Part shown: positions 51,895 to 61,228 of the stretch, piece by piece
Layout: every line of letters begins with the position of its first letter
How positions within the stretch are numbered: the stretch's first letter is position 1
Source: an uncultured Clostridia bacterium
GTDB taxonomy: Bacteria; Bacillota; Clostridia; Oscillospirales; Acutalibacteraceae
Direction of reading: 5' to 3'
NCBI GenBank assembly: GCA_937916395.1
Contig: CALFTN010000059.1
Coordinates: 62,001 to 126,000, forward strand
Length of the DNA stretch: 64,000 nucleotides
Made by a program: the position numbers and the translations under genes
Notes under the pieces: generated by a model
Seen by the model: only the letters and a program-made list of their open reading frames with translations
Told to the model about the DNA's origin: nothing
Databases searched by the model: none

Positions 51895-51933
51895 CCCCAC
51901 AAGCAGATTTTATATCTGTTTGTGGGGATTTTT
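51895..51933 (+). terminator. Terminator copy 2, after the AAA ATPase gene
   Basis: The same 13-bp stem as at 50561 (51895-51907 with 51915-51927, one G-U pair) is followed by ATTTTT. The two copies are identical over both stem arms and differ only in the loop and tail. Confidence 0.88.
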
Positions 51934-51963
51934 AATGTTTCACTATTCTATTTTAAGATGAAA

Positions 51964-52722
51964 TTAATCGCTCCACCTTACTGATTCAATAGAACCCTCG
52001 TCTAAAAGAATTGTACCTGTTAAAATTGATTTATCGTATATTTGATACTCTTTTAAATTACTAATATCTAAATCTTCTGGTATATACAAAATACGAAAAC
52101 CAAAAGTTAATGTAATACCATTTTGTTTTAATACTTCTGCTACCGACTCTACATCCACATCTTTTGTGTTTAAAGAATTCTTTGTAATAATCGTTACAGG
52201 TCCATCTAAAGCACTATGCATAAATTCGTCAAATGAGAGATTCTTTATGTTAGTTTCAAAACCATTTGCAACAATAACTGTACAATCACCATATATCGGC
52301 TCAAAAAGTGACTCTAACTCAGCTTCAGTTTGAACTTTATATTTAGTTGATATGTAATCAGAACTCCATTTTGTGAAATCCCAAAAAACACATTGCTCAC
52401 GTACAAGAACAGAAATCTCTTGTTCAGGGACTTTTTGTGACTCAAAGTTATATGTTGTATAGTTTGACATCCAAGATCCCGAACCACCTATATTGATAAA
52501 TTCAAATTCATCATCAAATCTTTTTTCTAATACATACTCAATATATTCTCCACCATAATTTGATTTTAAATAGATATTCGAAAACAACAAAAAAACACAC
52601 AAGGAAATTGTTGTTAGTTCTATTCGTTTTGTTCTTCTGGCACTAATATACTCTGGGGCATAAACGTACTTGGCCCCCCATCTTTTTACCTTTTCTTCGC
52701 CTTTTACTTTCTTTATAAACAT
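51964..52722 (-). CDS. Uncharacterised membrane-anchored protein, about 252 residues
   Basis: I do not recognise this protein. After a basic N-terminal segment (FIKKVKGEEKVKRWGAKYVYAPEYISARRTKRIE) it has one membrane segment (about 37-55), and the remaining 195 residues should be outside. That part is acidic, aromatic-rich in its first half and alpha/beta in the second. The ATG at 52722 has GGTGGAG upstream; an opening 33 bp earlier is less likely. It is convergent with the AAA ATPase gene and 78 bp downstream of cysE, so it could be read through from the cys genes. Confidence 0.65.
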   Translation of the reverse strand: MFIKKVKGEEKVKRWGAKYVYAPEYISARRTKRIELTTISLCVFLLFSNIYLKSNYGGEYIEYVLEKRFDDEFEFINIGGSGSWMSNYTTYNFESQKVPEQEISVLVREQCVFWDFTKWSSDYISTKYKVQTEAELESLFEPIYGDCTVIVANGFETNIKNLSFDEFMHSALDGPVTIITKNSLNTKDVDVESVAEVLKQNGITLTFGFRILYIPEDLDISNLKEYQIYDKSILTGTILLDEGSIESVRWSD

Positions 52723-52800
52723 CTTCTCCACCCTAATTACGTTTGTACAAAACAATAAAAAAAATTATTTAAAAATTGGTCTCATTCTCATTATGTAACA

Positions 52801-53667
52801 TTATTTCCCCTGATAATACACAGTCTGATTATCTTTCACTGAAGAAGTAAGCCACACGTTACCGCCGATAACACAATTGTTACCGATTTTGGTGTCACCA
52901 CCCAAAATTGTAGCATTAGCATAAATAACAACGTTGTCGCCAATGTCTGGGTGACGTTTAATGTCTTTAATAGGGTTACCGTTATCATCTACTTTAAAGC
53001 TTTTTGCACCTAAGGTAACGCCCTGATAAATTTTAACGTGATTGCCAATGGTAGTTGTTTCACCAATTACGATACCTGTGCCGTGGTCAATAAAGAAATA
53101 TTCACCTATTGTAGCACCAGCGTGAATATCAATACCAGTTTTTTCATGAGCAAACTCCGTCATAATTCTTGGTATAAGTGGCACTCTTAAATTATATAAT
53201 TCGTGTGCTAATCTGAAAATAGAAATTGCATAAAAGCCTGGGTAACAAATAAGTACTTCTTCACGGCATTTTGCAGCAGGGTCGCCTTCATAAAGTGCTT
53301 CAATATCTTTTAAAAGCATTGTCTTTACTTCTGGTAATTTCTTTATAAATTTTTCACAGATAATTTCAGGTGAGCAGAATAAATCTGTACCATTGAATTC
53401 ACAAGCACCTTTAATCACCTTTGCAAGACGATTATAAATGTTTAAAAGAAGCTCCGTCTGTGAAAGTACGTTTTCACTGCCCTCACTGTGAATGTAGTAA
53501 TCAGGAAATAAAAATGACTGTAAATCTTTTATTACCTTTACTACTTCTTTTCTATTTAAAATCATCGCTTCGCCATCGGTAGTTTTAATTTTAGATTTCT
53601 TATTTATAACATCAAGTTTTTCTATAGTGCCTGTTATAAGCTCCATATTATTAAGAAATTTATCCAT
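52801..53667 (-). CDS. cysE: Serine O-acetyltransferase
   Basis: This 288-residue enzyme acetylates serine with acetyl-CoA for cysteine synthesis. The C-terminal left-handed beta helix has the catalytic His segments EFAHEKTGIDIHAGATIGEYFFIDHGTGIVIGE and IYQGVTLG. The N-terminal helical part (about 115 residues) is longer than in enteric CysE, as in the EpsC-like form. It follows cysK at 9 bp. AGGTG precedes the ATG. Confidence 0.93.
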   Translation of the reverse strand: MDKFLNNMELITGTIEKLDVINKKSKIKTTDGEAMILNRKEVVKVIKDLQSFLFPDYYIHSEGSENVLSQTELLLNIYNRLAKVIKGACEFNGTDLFCSPEIICEKFIKKLPEVKTMLLKDIEALYEGDPAAKCREEVLICYPGFYAISIFRLAHELYNLRVPLIPRIMTEFAHEKTGIDIHAGATIGEYFFIDHGTGIVIGETTTIGNHVKIYQGVTLGAKSFKVDDNGNPIKDIKRHPDIGDNVVIYANATILGGDTKIGNNCVIGGNVWLTSSVKDNQTVYYQGK

Positions 53668-53676
53668 TATATCACC

Positions 53677-54603
53677 TCAAGAAAACATTGCTGTTGAAAG
53701 GTATCTTTCGCCTGTATCTGTTAATAGTGCAACTATTGTCTTACCTTTATTTTCTGGTCGTTTAGCAACCTCTATTGCAGAAAACAAAGCTGCTCCAGAT
53801 GAAATTCCGACTAATACACCCTCTTTTTTAGCAATAAGTCTGCCATATTCCAAGGCATCTTCATCTTTTACATCTATAATTTCATCATAAATATTTTTGT
53901 CTAATGTCTGAGGAACGAAGTTAGCACCTATTCCCTGAATTCCGTGGCTACCACTTTCACCCTTTGTTAAAAGGGGTGATTTTTCTGGCTCAACACCAAT
54001 TACTTTTATATTCTTATTCTTTTCTTTTAAAAATCTACCCGTACCAGAAATTGTTCCTCCAGTACCAATACCAGAAATAAAAATATCTACGTTACCATCA
54101 GTATCTTCCCAGATTTCAGGGCCTGTTGTTTCGTAGTGAGAAAGTGGGTTAGCACTATTCACAAATTGACCTGCAATAATTGCTTCTGGAATTTCTTTTT
54201 TTAATTCCTCTGCCTTTTCTATTGCACCATTCATTCCCTTGCTACCATCTGTAAGAATCAACTCTGCACCAAAGCACGTCATAAGCTTCTGACGTTCAAT
54301 GCTCATAGTTTCAGGCATAATAATTATGACTTTGTAACCTTTAGCAGCACCAATAGCGGCAAGACCTATACCTGTGTTACCACTTGTTGGTTCAATTATA
54401 ACTGAATTCTCTTTTAAAATTCCATCTTTTTCTGCTTTTTCAATTATTGCTTTTGCAGGTCTGTCTTTTGCACTACCTGTTGGATTAAAGCTTTCTAATT
54501 TTACTAAAAGAGTTGCTTCTAAATCAAACTCTTTTTCAATGTTATTAAGCCTTAAAAGTGGTGTGTGACCCACTAATTCATCTATTTTCTGATATATTTT
54601 CAA
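53677..54603 (-). CDS. cysK: Cysteine synthase (O-acetylserine sulfhydrylase)
   Basis: This 308-residue PLP enzyme makes cysteine from O-acetylserine and sulfide. The PLP Lys is in SFNPTGSAKDRPA (about residue 43), the substrate loop is TSGNTGIGLA, and the phosphate-binding loop is GTGGTISGTGR. The start codon is TTG (54601-54603), with GAAGTGA upstream. It lies 14 bp after the sialidase gene and 9 bp before cysE, giving a run sialidase-cysK-cysE. Confidence 0.95.
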   Translation of the reverse strand: MKIYQKIDELVGHTPLLRLNNIEKEFDLEATLLVKLESFNPTGSAKDRPAKAIIEKAEKDGILKENSVIIEPTSGNTGIGLAAIGAAKGYKVIIIMPETMSIERQKLMTCFGAELILTDGSKGMNGAIEKAEELKKEIPEAIIAGQFVNSANPLSHYETTGPEIWEDTDGNVDIFISGIGTGGTISGTGRFLKEKNKNIKVIGVEPEKSPLLTKGESGSHGIQGIGANFVPQTLDKNIYDEIIDVKDEDALEYGRLIAKKEGVLVGISSGAALFSAIEVAKRPENKGKTIVALLTDTGERYLSTAMFS

Positions 54604-54617
54604 AATAAATCACTTCT

Positions 54618-56090
54618 TTATTTTCTGGTTTTATTGTATATAAATGACTTGATTTTTGAAACACCTCTGATACCCTTATCATTTACTTTCAAGTCATCTA
54701 ATGTATATCTTACGCAAGAAAGCTCTGCTTTATCACTTTCATATAAATCTACTATTGAGCCATCCTTTAGCTCAGTAATACAAGAATATACAAAACTGAA
54801 TGGATTTAAAGAGTCTGTTACATTCTTTCTGTAACGCCATTCTACAGTATTGTCACTATTTACAATACCAACTCTTATTACACCAAGCTTTCTGATTTTT
54901 GTTGATGGATAAGAAATTATTATAACCTTCTTGCCATCTATTTCTTTACTATAGTTTATTATTGAGAACTGACAATTGCCACAATAAGCTAAGTCTTTGT
55001 CTTGTTTATATGCACTCCAGCTTTCGCCACCATCTATACTGTCACAATAGCTTATATATCCAGCAGTATTTCTTGAATACATTCTTAAAACACCATTATT
55101 CAAAAGAACAAACTGTGTTTCAGAGCTTTTTCCAGAAATTCCTACCTGGTTTGCTTTTTTAGAACGCTTCCAATTTTCGCCATCATCTGTATAAATGACA
55201 CTTGTGTATTCTCTACTATCATTATTATCGTAAACAGCAAAAATAATTCTGTTTTTGCCTTTATAATCAATAGAAATACCTCTGCCCGGTGCAAAGCCTG
55301 TAAAACCTTTTGACTCTATTTCTAAATTGAGAATTCTGCCGTCGCCCCAGGTTTCGCCATTGTCAGTACTTTTCTTTACCCATAAATAATATGTAGGGTA
55401 AATTTTTATAGGTGAATAAGCATAGAAGAGATTAGCAACTATATCTTTATCACTCAGAGAGCCATCTTTATTCATTTGTTTTATTAAAACAGGTGTATAT
55501 TCTTCGCCTGATTTTTTATAAACTTTATAATCTCTGCCTACATAATAATTGTCATAAATTTCATTATCACTGAATTTTTTTACAGGTGCAAAGCCATCAG
55601 CACCAAAATCGTCTACGAAATATGGATACTTCTCTTTATTAAGTTTAGTACTCTCTGCTTTTTCAGAACTCGATTTATCACATACTGCTAATTTGCCATC
55701 AATAAAACCATTTTCTTTACCATAAGTACCAGCACTCCAGAGCCCCATATATGCAGGACACGCATCACACATATGGTAAACAGTTCCATCTTCACCTTGT
55801 ACAATTGCAGAGTCAACAAATGCAGCAGAAGTCGGAATTGCTTTGTTGTGGTCACTGAACTCCATATCATCAAATGCATTGACAAACTGTGGCTCTGACC
55901 AGGTAGCACCATTATCATCAGAATAACGAATACCAACATCCACATTTGCAGGGTCATCTGTACCATTACCATATCTAATATCAGCACAGGCCAAAACTCT
56001 ACCATTTTTCAATGTAAGAATGGCAGGTATTCTGAAAAGTTTACTATTAAAAGTTCCACTCGCATAAGGATTTGTTATTTTTAATGACAT
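54618..56090 (-). CDS. Exo-alpha-sialidase (GH33), leaderless
   Basis: This sialidase of about 490 residues hydrolyses terminal sialic acids. The arginine-triad FRIP motif is present (LFRIPAILTLKNGRVLA), followed by four Asp boxes of S/YxDxGxxW type (SDDNGATW, STDNGETW, TDDGENW, SIDGGESW). The expected nucleophile Tyr is in FVYSCITELKDGSIVDLYE. There is no signal peptide or anchor, so it should act inside the cell. The ATG at 56090 has AAGGTG six bases upstream. No sialic acid transporter or nan genes are adjacent; cysK and cysE follow closely. Confidence 0.9.
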   Translation of the reverse strand: MSLKITNPYASGTFNSKLFRIPAILTLKNGRVLACADIRYGNGTDDPANVDVGIRYSDDNGATWSEPQFVNAFDDMEFSDHNKAIPTSAAFVDSAIVQGEDGTVYHMCDACPAYMGLWSAGTYGKENGFIDGKLAVCDKSSSEKAESTKLNKEKYPYFVDDFGADGFAPVKKFSDNEIYDNYYVGRDYKVYKKSGEEYTPVLIKQMNKDGSLSDKDIVANLFYAYSPIKIYPTYYLWVKKSTDNGETWGDGRILNLEIESKGFTGFAPGRGISIDYKGKNRIIFAVYDNNDSREYTSVIYTDDGENWKRSKKANQVGISGKSSETQFVLLNNGVLRMYSRNTAGYISYCDSIDGGESWSAYKQDKDLAYCGNCQFSIINYSKEIDGKKVIIISYPSTKIRKLGVIRVGIVNSDNTVEWRYRKNVTDSLNPFSFVYSCITELKDGSIVDLYESDKAELSCVRYTLDDLKVNDKGIRGVSKIKSFIYNKTRK

Positions 56091-56173
56091 ATTTATCACC
56101 TTTTTTGATTACTAGTTGTTTTAGTATAGCACAGTTTCAGAGTGGTAGCAAGTAGTAGCAATCAAAAATTGAA

Positions 56174-56365
56174 AATTTAGAAACTAGAAACTAGGAATTA
56201 GGAATTAGAGCTTCGCTTAGGGTGAAAACCTGATAATTCCTTCATCCTATATAAAAACATCCTATCATTTATAATTGATATTACAATCAACTTTAAATGA
56301 TAGAATGAATTTTTGTTTTTATTCTATTTCCTATTTCCTATTTCCTAATCCCTAGTTCCTTAACA
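56174..56365. repeat. Element E3: inverted heptad arrays around a hairpin core
   Basis: The left array (56174-56208) has five units of form NNNNTAG (AAACTAG, GAATTAG). The right array (56324-56365) has six units of form CTANNNN, the inverse orientation. The 115-bp core holds an 18-position palindrome (56262-56279 with 56286-56303) followed by T runs. It fills the gap between the sialidase and plsC. The plsC stop codon lies in the right array. There is no coding frame of note inside. Confidence 0.75.
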
Positions 56366-57008
56366 ATCCCGAATGTTTCGCTCTTTCAAAATCCTGCTCG
56401 CTTCCGTTGCCTTCTTTGAGATTTTCTAAAATAAGTGTTTCAACTGCTTTGTGGAGCTTTTCGTTTGCTACCTCCAAATCCATTTCGCTTACGTCAATTG
56501 GTTCACCAATTCTTGCAACGAGATTTTTTGGCCTGAATTTATAGTCACCTGAAACACCAACAGGAATAACTAACGCATTATTCTTTTTAGCGAGGGAAAC
56601 TGCACCAAATTTAAATGGCATAAGTAAATCCTCTGTTTTATTTCTTGTGCCTTCTGGGAAAATACCTAAAGCACCCTGACTTTTTAAAACCTCTGTTGCA
56701 GCATCTTTTGCTTCTGTATCGTGACCGTTTCTGTTAACAGGAATACAACCAGCCGCTTTGAAGAACCATGCAACCTTTTTATTTTCAAAATATTCGCTTT
56801 TTGCCATATAATGAATTGGTCTTTTTGTAGAAATAATTACCATACATTGGTCCATTAAGTGCTTATGGTTACATGCTACAACGATAGCCCCGCTTTCAGG
56901 AATATTTTCTTTACCAATAATTTTAGGGCCATACCAGAATTTAAAAACTGGTTTTAATATAGCTGATAAAATTTTAAAGCCTGTATTACTTTTTGCGTAG
57001 TTTGTCAT
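56352..57008 (-). CDS. plsC: 1-acyl-sn-glycerol-3-phosphate acyltransferase
   Basis: This 218-residue acyltransferase makes phosphatidic acid from lysophosphatidate. The catalytic HX4D motif is NHKHLMD near residue 52, and the substrate motif is FPEGTRNKTED near 118. An N-terminal hydrophobic segment anchors it to the membrane. Its start overlaps the lipid kinase stop by 1 bp. The last two residues and the TAG stop come from the heptad array of E3. Confidence 0.93.
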   Translation of the reverse strand: MTNYAKSNTGFKILSAILKPVFKFWYGPKIIGKENIPESGAIVVACNHKHLMDQCMVIISTKRPIHYMAKSEYFENKKVAWFFKAAGCIPVNRNGHDTEAKDAATEVLKSQGALGIFPEGTRNKTEDLLMPFKFGAVSLAKKNNALVIPVGVSGDYKFRPKNLVARIGEPIDVSEMDLEVANEKLHKAVETLILENLKEGNGSEQDFERAKHSGLLRN

Positions 57009-57946
57009 TATAAAGTACCCTCTTCTACTTTCTTCATAAAATCAGAATTCGCAGGAACAACATACTTAATAGCTTTTTCAACTATATTAAATGTTGCTTC
57101 TGTTACAATTTTTACTTCGCCATCAAAATTGACCGCCGATGGTTTTTCGCTTTTTATTGTTATCTTTTTACCACGTTTAAAGTGGGTTCTTTTCCACTCC
57201 AGATGCTTACCTTGCTTATATGGATTTATAAGACCTAAAAGGGTAAGCCTTGTGCAATCCTTTTCAACAACAACAAAATCTAAAAGTCCATCGTAAGTAA
57301 GTGCCTTTGGTGCTGCCATATAACCACCACCATACCAACGAGAGTTTCCTACAACACAGAAAAGAACATCCTTTGTAAACGGTTCGTCATCATCAAACTG
57401 AATTGTAAATGTATTTTTCATTTTACCTATGAAGCAATAAAGAAGCGCTGCTGTATATGCTGTTTCTGGTGATAAAAATGGTATTTTTTTAAAGTTAGCC
57501 TGCTTTGCACAAACCTCTGCATCAAGACCCATAGAGCATTGATTAATTGCATACTGGTCCTCATATTTAATAAGGTCAAATTCCATTGGTGTACCTAAAA
57601 TATGCGATTTTACATCCAATAAATCTTCTTTTTTGCCAAAAATTCTTATGAAGTCATTACCACTACCCAAAGGTATTGCCGCAACCTCAGCATTTTTATG
57701 CTCAGCACAAGCGTTAACAACCTCTGAAAGAGTTCCGTCACCACCACAAGCATAAAATCTTATATGCTCTCCGGTTTCTACCTGTGATTTTGTATAATCA
57801 TAAGCATCTGTTTCAGATGTAGTAAGGTGAATTTCAAATTCATCAGACAACTGAAGCTCTGAAAATGCGTTTTTTATTTTTTCGCTGTACGTATTACAAT
57901 CAATACCGTTACCAGCTTTAGGATTCATAATAAAAATATGTTTCAT
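57008..57946 (-). CDS. Diacylglycerol kinase-type lipid kinase (YegS/DagK family)
   Basis: This 312-residue protein has the DAG kinase catalytic motif FYACGGDGTLSEVVNAC near residue 62, AAIPLGSGNDFIRIFGK, and a C-terminal beta domain (KKITIKSEKPSAVNFDGE). The family phosphorylates diacylglycerol or related lipids with ATP. Next to plsC this gives two phosphatidate-forming enzymes in one operon. The precise lipid is not known. Confidence 0.9.
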   Translation of the reverse strand: MKHIFIMNPKAGNGIDCNTYSEKIKNAFSELQLSDEFEIHLTTSETDAYDYTKSQVETGEHIRFYACGGDGTLSEVVNACAEHKNAEVAAIPLGSGNDFIRIFGKKEDLLDVKSHILGTPMEFDLIKYEDQYAINQCSMGLDAEVCAKQANFKKIPFLSPETAYTAALLYCFIGKMKNTFTIQFDDDEPFTKDVLFCVVGNSRWYGGGYMAAPKALTYDGLLDFVVVEKDCTRLTLLGLINPYKQGKHLEWKRTHFKRGKKITIKSEKPSAVNFDGEVKIVTEATFNIVEKAIKYVVPANSDFMKKVEEGTL

Positions 57947-57962
57947 AAAGATATCTTCTCTC

Positions 57963-59078
57963 TTACTTAAAATACATATACAATTGACATTTAATCATAC
58001 CATTATACAATTTTCTGCGTTTATCTGCTTTTCTTCCGAAGCAGGTTTCAAATTCTTCGTCAGGTGTAATTATATAATAGCTCCAACCATGGCTTGGTGG
58101 GAATACTCTTCCCATTTCTCTGTAAAGACGCTCTGCTTCCTGCAAATCTAAAAGCCTCTCACCATAAGGTGGATTTACTAAAACAGTTCCTCTTTCTGTG
58201 TGCCTTTGAAAATCTTTTATATCGCGCTTTTCAAAATGTAACTTTTTACCTATTGGTAATCTTGCCGCGTTTGCCATAGCGAGCTTTACTGTTTCGCCAT
58301 CAATATCTGAACCAAAGCCCTGAAAATCTGTGTCAATTTTCTCAAGACTTCTTGCTCTTTCACGCTCTTGTGCCCAAATATTTTTAGGTAATACCTCAAA
58401 GCGCTCAGCAGAAAAGTGTCTGTTAAGTCCCGGTGCTATATTATGTGCATATAAAGCACCCTCTATCATTAAAGTACCACTACCACACATTGGGTCATAC
58501 AGAGTGTGGTAATGCTTTAACTTAGCAAGTGAACAAATTGCTGCCGCAAGAGTCTCTTTCATAGGCGCAAAGTTGCTCTGTAATCTGTAACCTCTTTTGT
58601 GAAGCCCTGCACCAGAGGTATCTATTAAAAGAGTTGCTTCGTCATTCATAATCGAAAATTGAATCTGGTGTGTTGGACCAGTTTCTTGGAACCATGAGAT
58701 ACCATATTTGGATTTAAGTCTTTCAACAACTGCCTTTTTGATAATAGCCTGACAGTCGCTCACGCTGAAAAGAGTTGATTTTAAAGAATATCCCTTTACA
58801 GGAAAAGCGTCGTCTTTCAAAATCCACTCTTCCCAAGGAAGATTTTTTGTGCCCTGAAACAACTCTTCAAATGTAGTTGCTTTAAATGAACCAACTAAAA
58901 TCTGCACTCTTTCTGCAAAGTGTGAGCATATATTAACTCTCGCCAAGAGATTTTCGTCCCCTGAAAAGAGCACTCTTCCATTTTCTGCTTTTACGTCTTC
59001 TGCCTCCAAAGAGCGAAGCTCATCTGCAATAATACCTTCTACACCTAAAAGGCAAGGAATAACAAAATTAATTTTCAT
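57963..59078 (-). CDS. THUMP-domain class I SAM-dependent RNA methyltransferase (YpsC/RlmL-like)
   Basis: This 371-residue protein has an N-terminal THUMP RNA-binding domain (about 40-155), then a Rossmann methyltransferase with YDPMCGSGTLMIEGAL and the catalytic NPPYGERL motif, as in N2-guanine RNA methyltransferases such as RlmL (m2G2445 of 23S rRNA). It lies 3 bp after the histidine kinase gene. Confidence 0.92.
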   Translation of the reverse strand: MKINFVIPCLLGVEGIIADELRSLEAEDVKAENGRVLFSGDENLLARVNICSHFAERVQILVGSFKATTFEELFQGTKNLPWEEWILKDDAFPVKGYSLKSTLFSVSDCQAIIKKAVVERLKSKYGISWFQETGPTHQIQFSIMNDEATLLIDTSGAGLHKRGYRLQSNFAPMKETLAAAICSLAKLKHYHTLYDPMCGSGTLMIEGALYAHNIAPGLNRHFSAERFEVLPKNIWAQERERARSLEKIDTDFQGFGSDIDGETVKLAMANAARLPIGKKLHFEKRDIKDFQRHTERGTVLVNPPYGERLLDLQEAERLYREMGRVFPPSHGWSYYIITPDEEFETCFGRKADKRRKLYNGMIKCQLYMYFK

Positions 59079-59081
59079 ATT

Positions 59082-60512
59082 TTAACCTTTCACTTTTTCA
59101 ATCTGAAACCAGAATTCCACTCCATTTTCTTTGTTGGTAAAGCCACATTCGCACTTGTGCATATCCATTATAGATTTCACAATAGAAAGTCCTAAACCAA
59201 AGCGCCCTTCTTTTCTTGAATGTGCTTTATCTGCCCTATAAAATGAATTGAAAATATTATCTTTATCTTTATCATCAATAAAGCTACCTGAATTATAAAC
59301 AGAAACCTTATATCTTTCTTGCATTTCTGAAACAGAAACAATAATTTCTTTTTCATTTTTTGCATGACTGCACGCATTTGAAATATAGTTAGAAAGCACT
59401 CTTTCTATTTGCGATTTATCTGCAAAAACCATTAAAGTACTTTCTGTTTCTATGAATTTTGCATTTATACCTTTTTCCTCAAAAATAGGCTTTGCCGCCT
59501 TCATGTATTCGCTGATAAATTCATTTAATTCAAAATCTTCTTTATTAAGCGTTTTCATTCCTGAAGAATAAAGAGACGCTTCTAAAAGACTCAAAACAAG
59601 CGAATTCATTTTATCTGCTTCATTCATTATTATATCGCAATATTCCTGCATTGCGGTATTTTCTTCGTCAACATTTATTTTAAGCCCCTCTGCATAACCA
59701 CGGATTATTGCGATAGGAGTTTTTAACTCATGAGACGCTGATGAAACGAAATCCTGACGCATTTTTTCAAGCTTTCTTTCTTTTTCAATATCACTTACTA
59801 ACTGCTCATTTGTTGTTTTAAGCTCTGTCAAAGCTGTATCAAGTGAAGACGAGAGCTTGTTTATACTATCAGCCAACACACCAATTTCATCTTTTCTGTT
59901 AATTTCACACTTTTGTGAAAAATCAAGATTACTCATTTTATTTGCTGTTTCTGTAATTTTTATAATCGGCTTTGTAAATCTCTTTGCATAGCCAGAAATA
60001 TATATAAGTGCCAAGAGCATAGCTACAACAGCAATCAATGTAGTAACACGGGTTGCTATTGATGCATTTTCTTGTATAACATCCTTCTGAGTAGTTATTT
60101 CTATATGATAACCATTAGAAAAATCCTTACCATAAAGAATATATTGAGTCGTGCTGTTTTCTTCCTGTAAAATATTGAAATAACTTCCATCTTCGTTTTC
60201 AGTACGACTTACAACTATAAGCTTATTACCTGAAACGAAGCTACCGCTACCTTCATAAATGTAATTATCATTATTATCATAAAGGTCTATACTTACGCCA
60301 TTTTTCACTTCAAAATCTCTTAATAAAGTCTGATAATCACCTATATGGTCCTCTGCCTCTTGTGCCATTTGTTTTAACGATAATTCTTCATTCCACAAAT
60401 AAACATTTTGAAGCATCTGGGAGTTAACTACTACTAAAGCGATAAGAGAAACTACAAATATTGCACCAACTTCAAGAAAAACACGAAATCTGATACCAAG
60501 TTTGTTCTTCAC
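59082..60512 (-). CDS. Sensor histidine kinase
   Basis: This 476-residue membrane kinase has two membrane segments (about 12-32 and 155-177) enclosing an outside sensor domain of about 120 residues. A HAMP linker follows (about 178-230), then a HisKA domain with the phospho-His in SSASHELKTPIAIIRGYAEG, and a HATPase domain (N box NYISNACSHAKN, G box GRFGLGLSIVKSIM). The start is GTG, with GGGAGG seven bases upstream. It is 15 bp after its response regulator gene. The signal is unknown. Confidence 0.95.
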   Translation of the reverse strand: MKNKLGIRFRVFLEVGAIFVVSLIALVVVNSQMLQNVYLWNEELSLKQMAQEAEDHIGDYQTLLRDFEVKNGVSIDLYDNNDNYIYEGSGSFVSGNKLIVVSRTENEDGSYFNILQEENSTTQYILYGKDFSNGYHIEITTQKDVIQENASIATRVTTLIAVVAMLLALIYISGYAKRFTKPIIKITETANKMSNLDFSQKCEINRKDEIGVLADSINKLSSSLDTALTELKTTNEQLVSDIEKERKLEKMRQDFVSSASHELKTPIAIIRGYAEGLKINVDEENTAMQEYCDIIMNEADKMNSLVLSLLEASLYSSGMKTLNKEDFELNEFISEYMKAAKPIFEEKGINAKFIETESTLMVFADKSQIERVLSNYISNACSHAKNEKEIIVSVSEMQERYKVSVYNSGSFIDDKDKDNIFNSFYRADKAHSRKEGRFGLGLSIVKSIMDMHKCECGFTNKENGVEFWFQIEKVKG

Positions 60513-60527
60513 CGCTTTACCTCCCTT

Positions 60528-61211
60528 TTATAATTGAATCTTATATCCTGTACCGTAAATCGTTTTAATGTGATTTACGCCCCATTCTGAGAGCTTCGTT
60601 CTGAGCCTTGCAACGTGGGAATCAACCGTTCTGGTGTCTCCCTCATACTCATAACCCCACACTTCATCCAAAAGCTGTTCACGGGTGTAAACTCTGCCTA
60701 TATTTGAAGCAAGCTTTAAAAGGATTTTATATTCTTTTAAAGTGAATTCCACTACTACACCATCCAAATAAACTTCGTGTGCCAATGGGTTTATAATTAA
60801 ACTATCAAGCACTATATTATCATTTTCTGATTTCTTTTCTTTGGGTAAAGCACCTCTTTTTAAAAGTGCATCTACCCTTTTTGTAAGAATTGTTAAAGAA
60901 AATGGCTTTGTAACATAATCATCTGCACCAGATTCAAAACCCATAATCTGGTCAAAATCCTGACTTCTTGCTGAAACTAAAATCACAGGAACAGCACTTG
61001 TTTCTCTGATTTTACGACAAACTTCCCAACCATCTATTTCTGGCATCATAATATCAAGAAGCGCCATATCAATATCTTTATTTTTTTTGAAAATATTAAT
61101 AGCTTCAAGACCATCTGCTGCTTCTAATATTTCGTGACCCTCTTTACTAAGACAATCTTTAATGAGTTTTCTTATTAACTGCTCATCATCTGCAACAAGA
61201 ATTTTTGCCAT
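60528..61211 (-). CDS. OmpR/PhoB-family response regulator
   Basis: This 227-residue regulator has a receiver domain with the acidic pair D8/D9, phosphoacceptor D53 (ALLDIMMPEIDG), Ser/Thr and Lys (VTKPF), and a winged-helix output domain with the OmpR features LTLKEYKILLKLASNIGRVYTREQLLDEVWG and TVDSHVARLRTKL. It pairs with the kinase encoded next. Target genes are not evident. Confidence 0.96.
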   Translation of the reverse strand: MAKILVADDEQLIRKLIKDCLSKEGHEILEAADGLEAINIFKKNKDIDMALLDIMMPEIDGWEVCRKIRETSAVPVILVSARSQDFDQIMGFESGADDYVTKPFSLTILTKRVDALLKRGALPKEKKSENDNIVLDSLIINPLAHEVYLDGVVVEFTLKEYKILLKLASNIGRVYTREQLLDEVWGYEYEGDTRTVDSHVARLRTKLSEWGVNHIKTIYGTGYKIQL

Positions 61212-61228
61212 AAAATCACCACCTGTCT

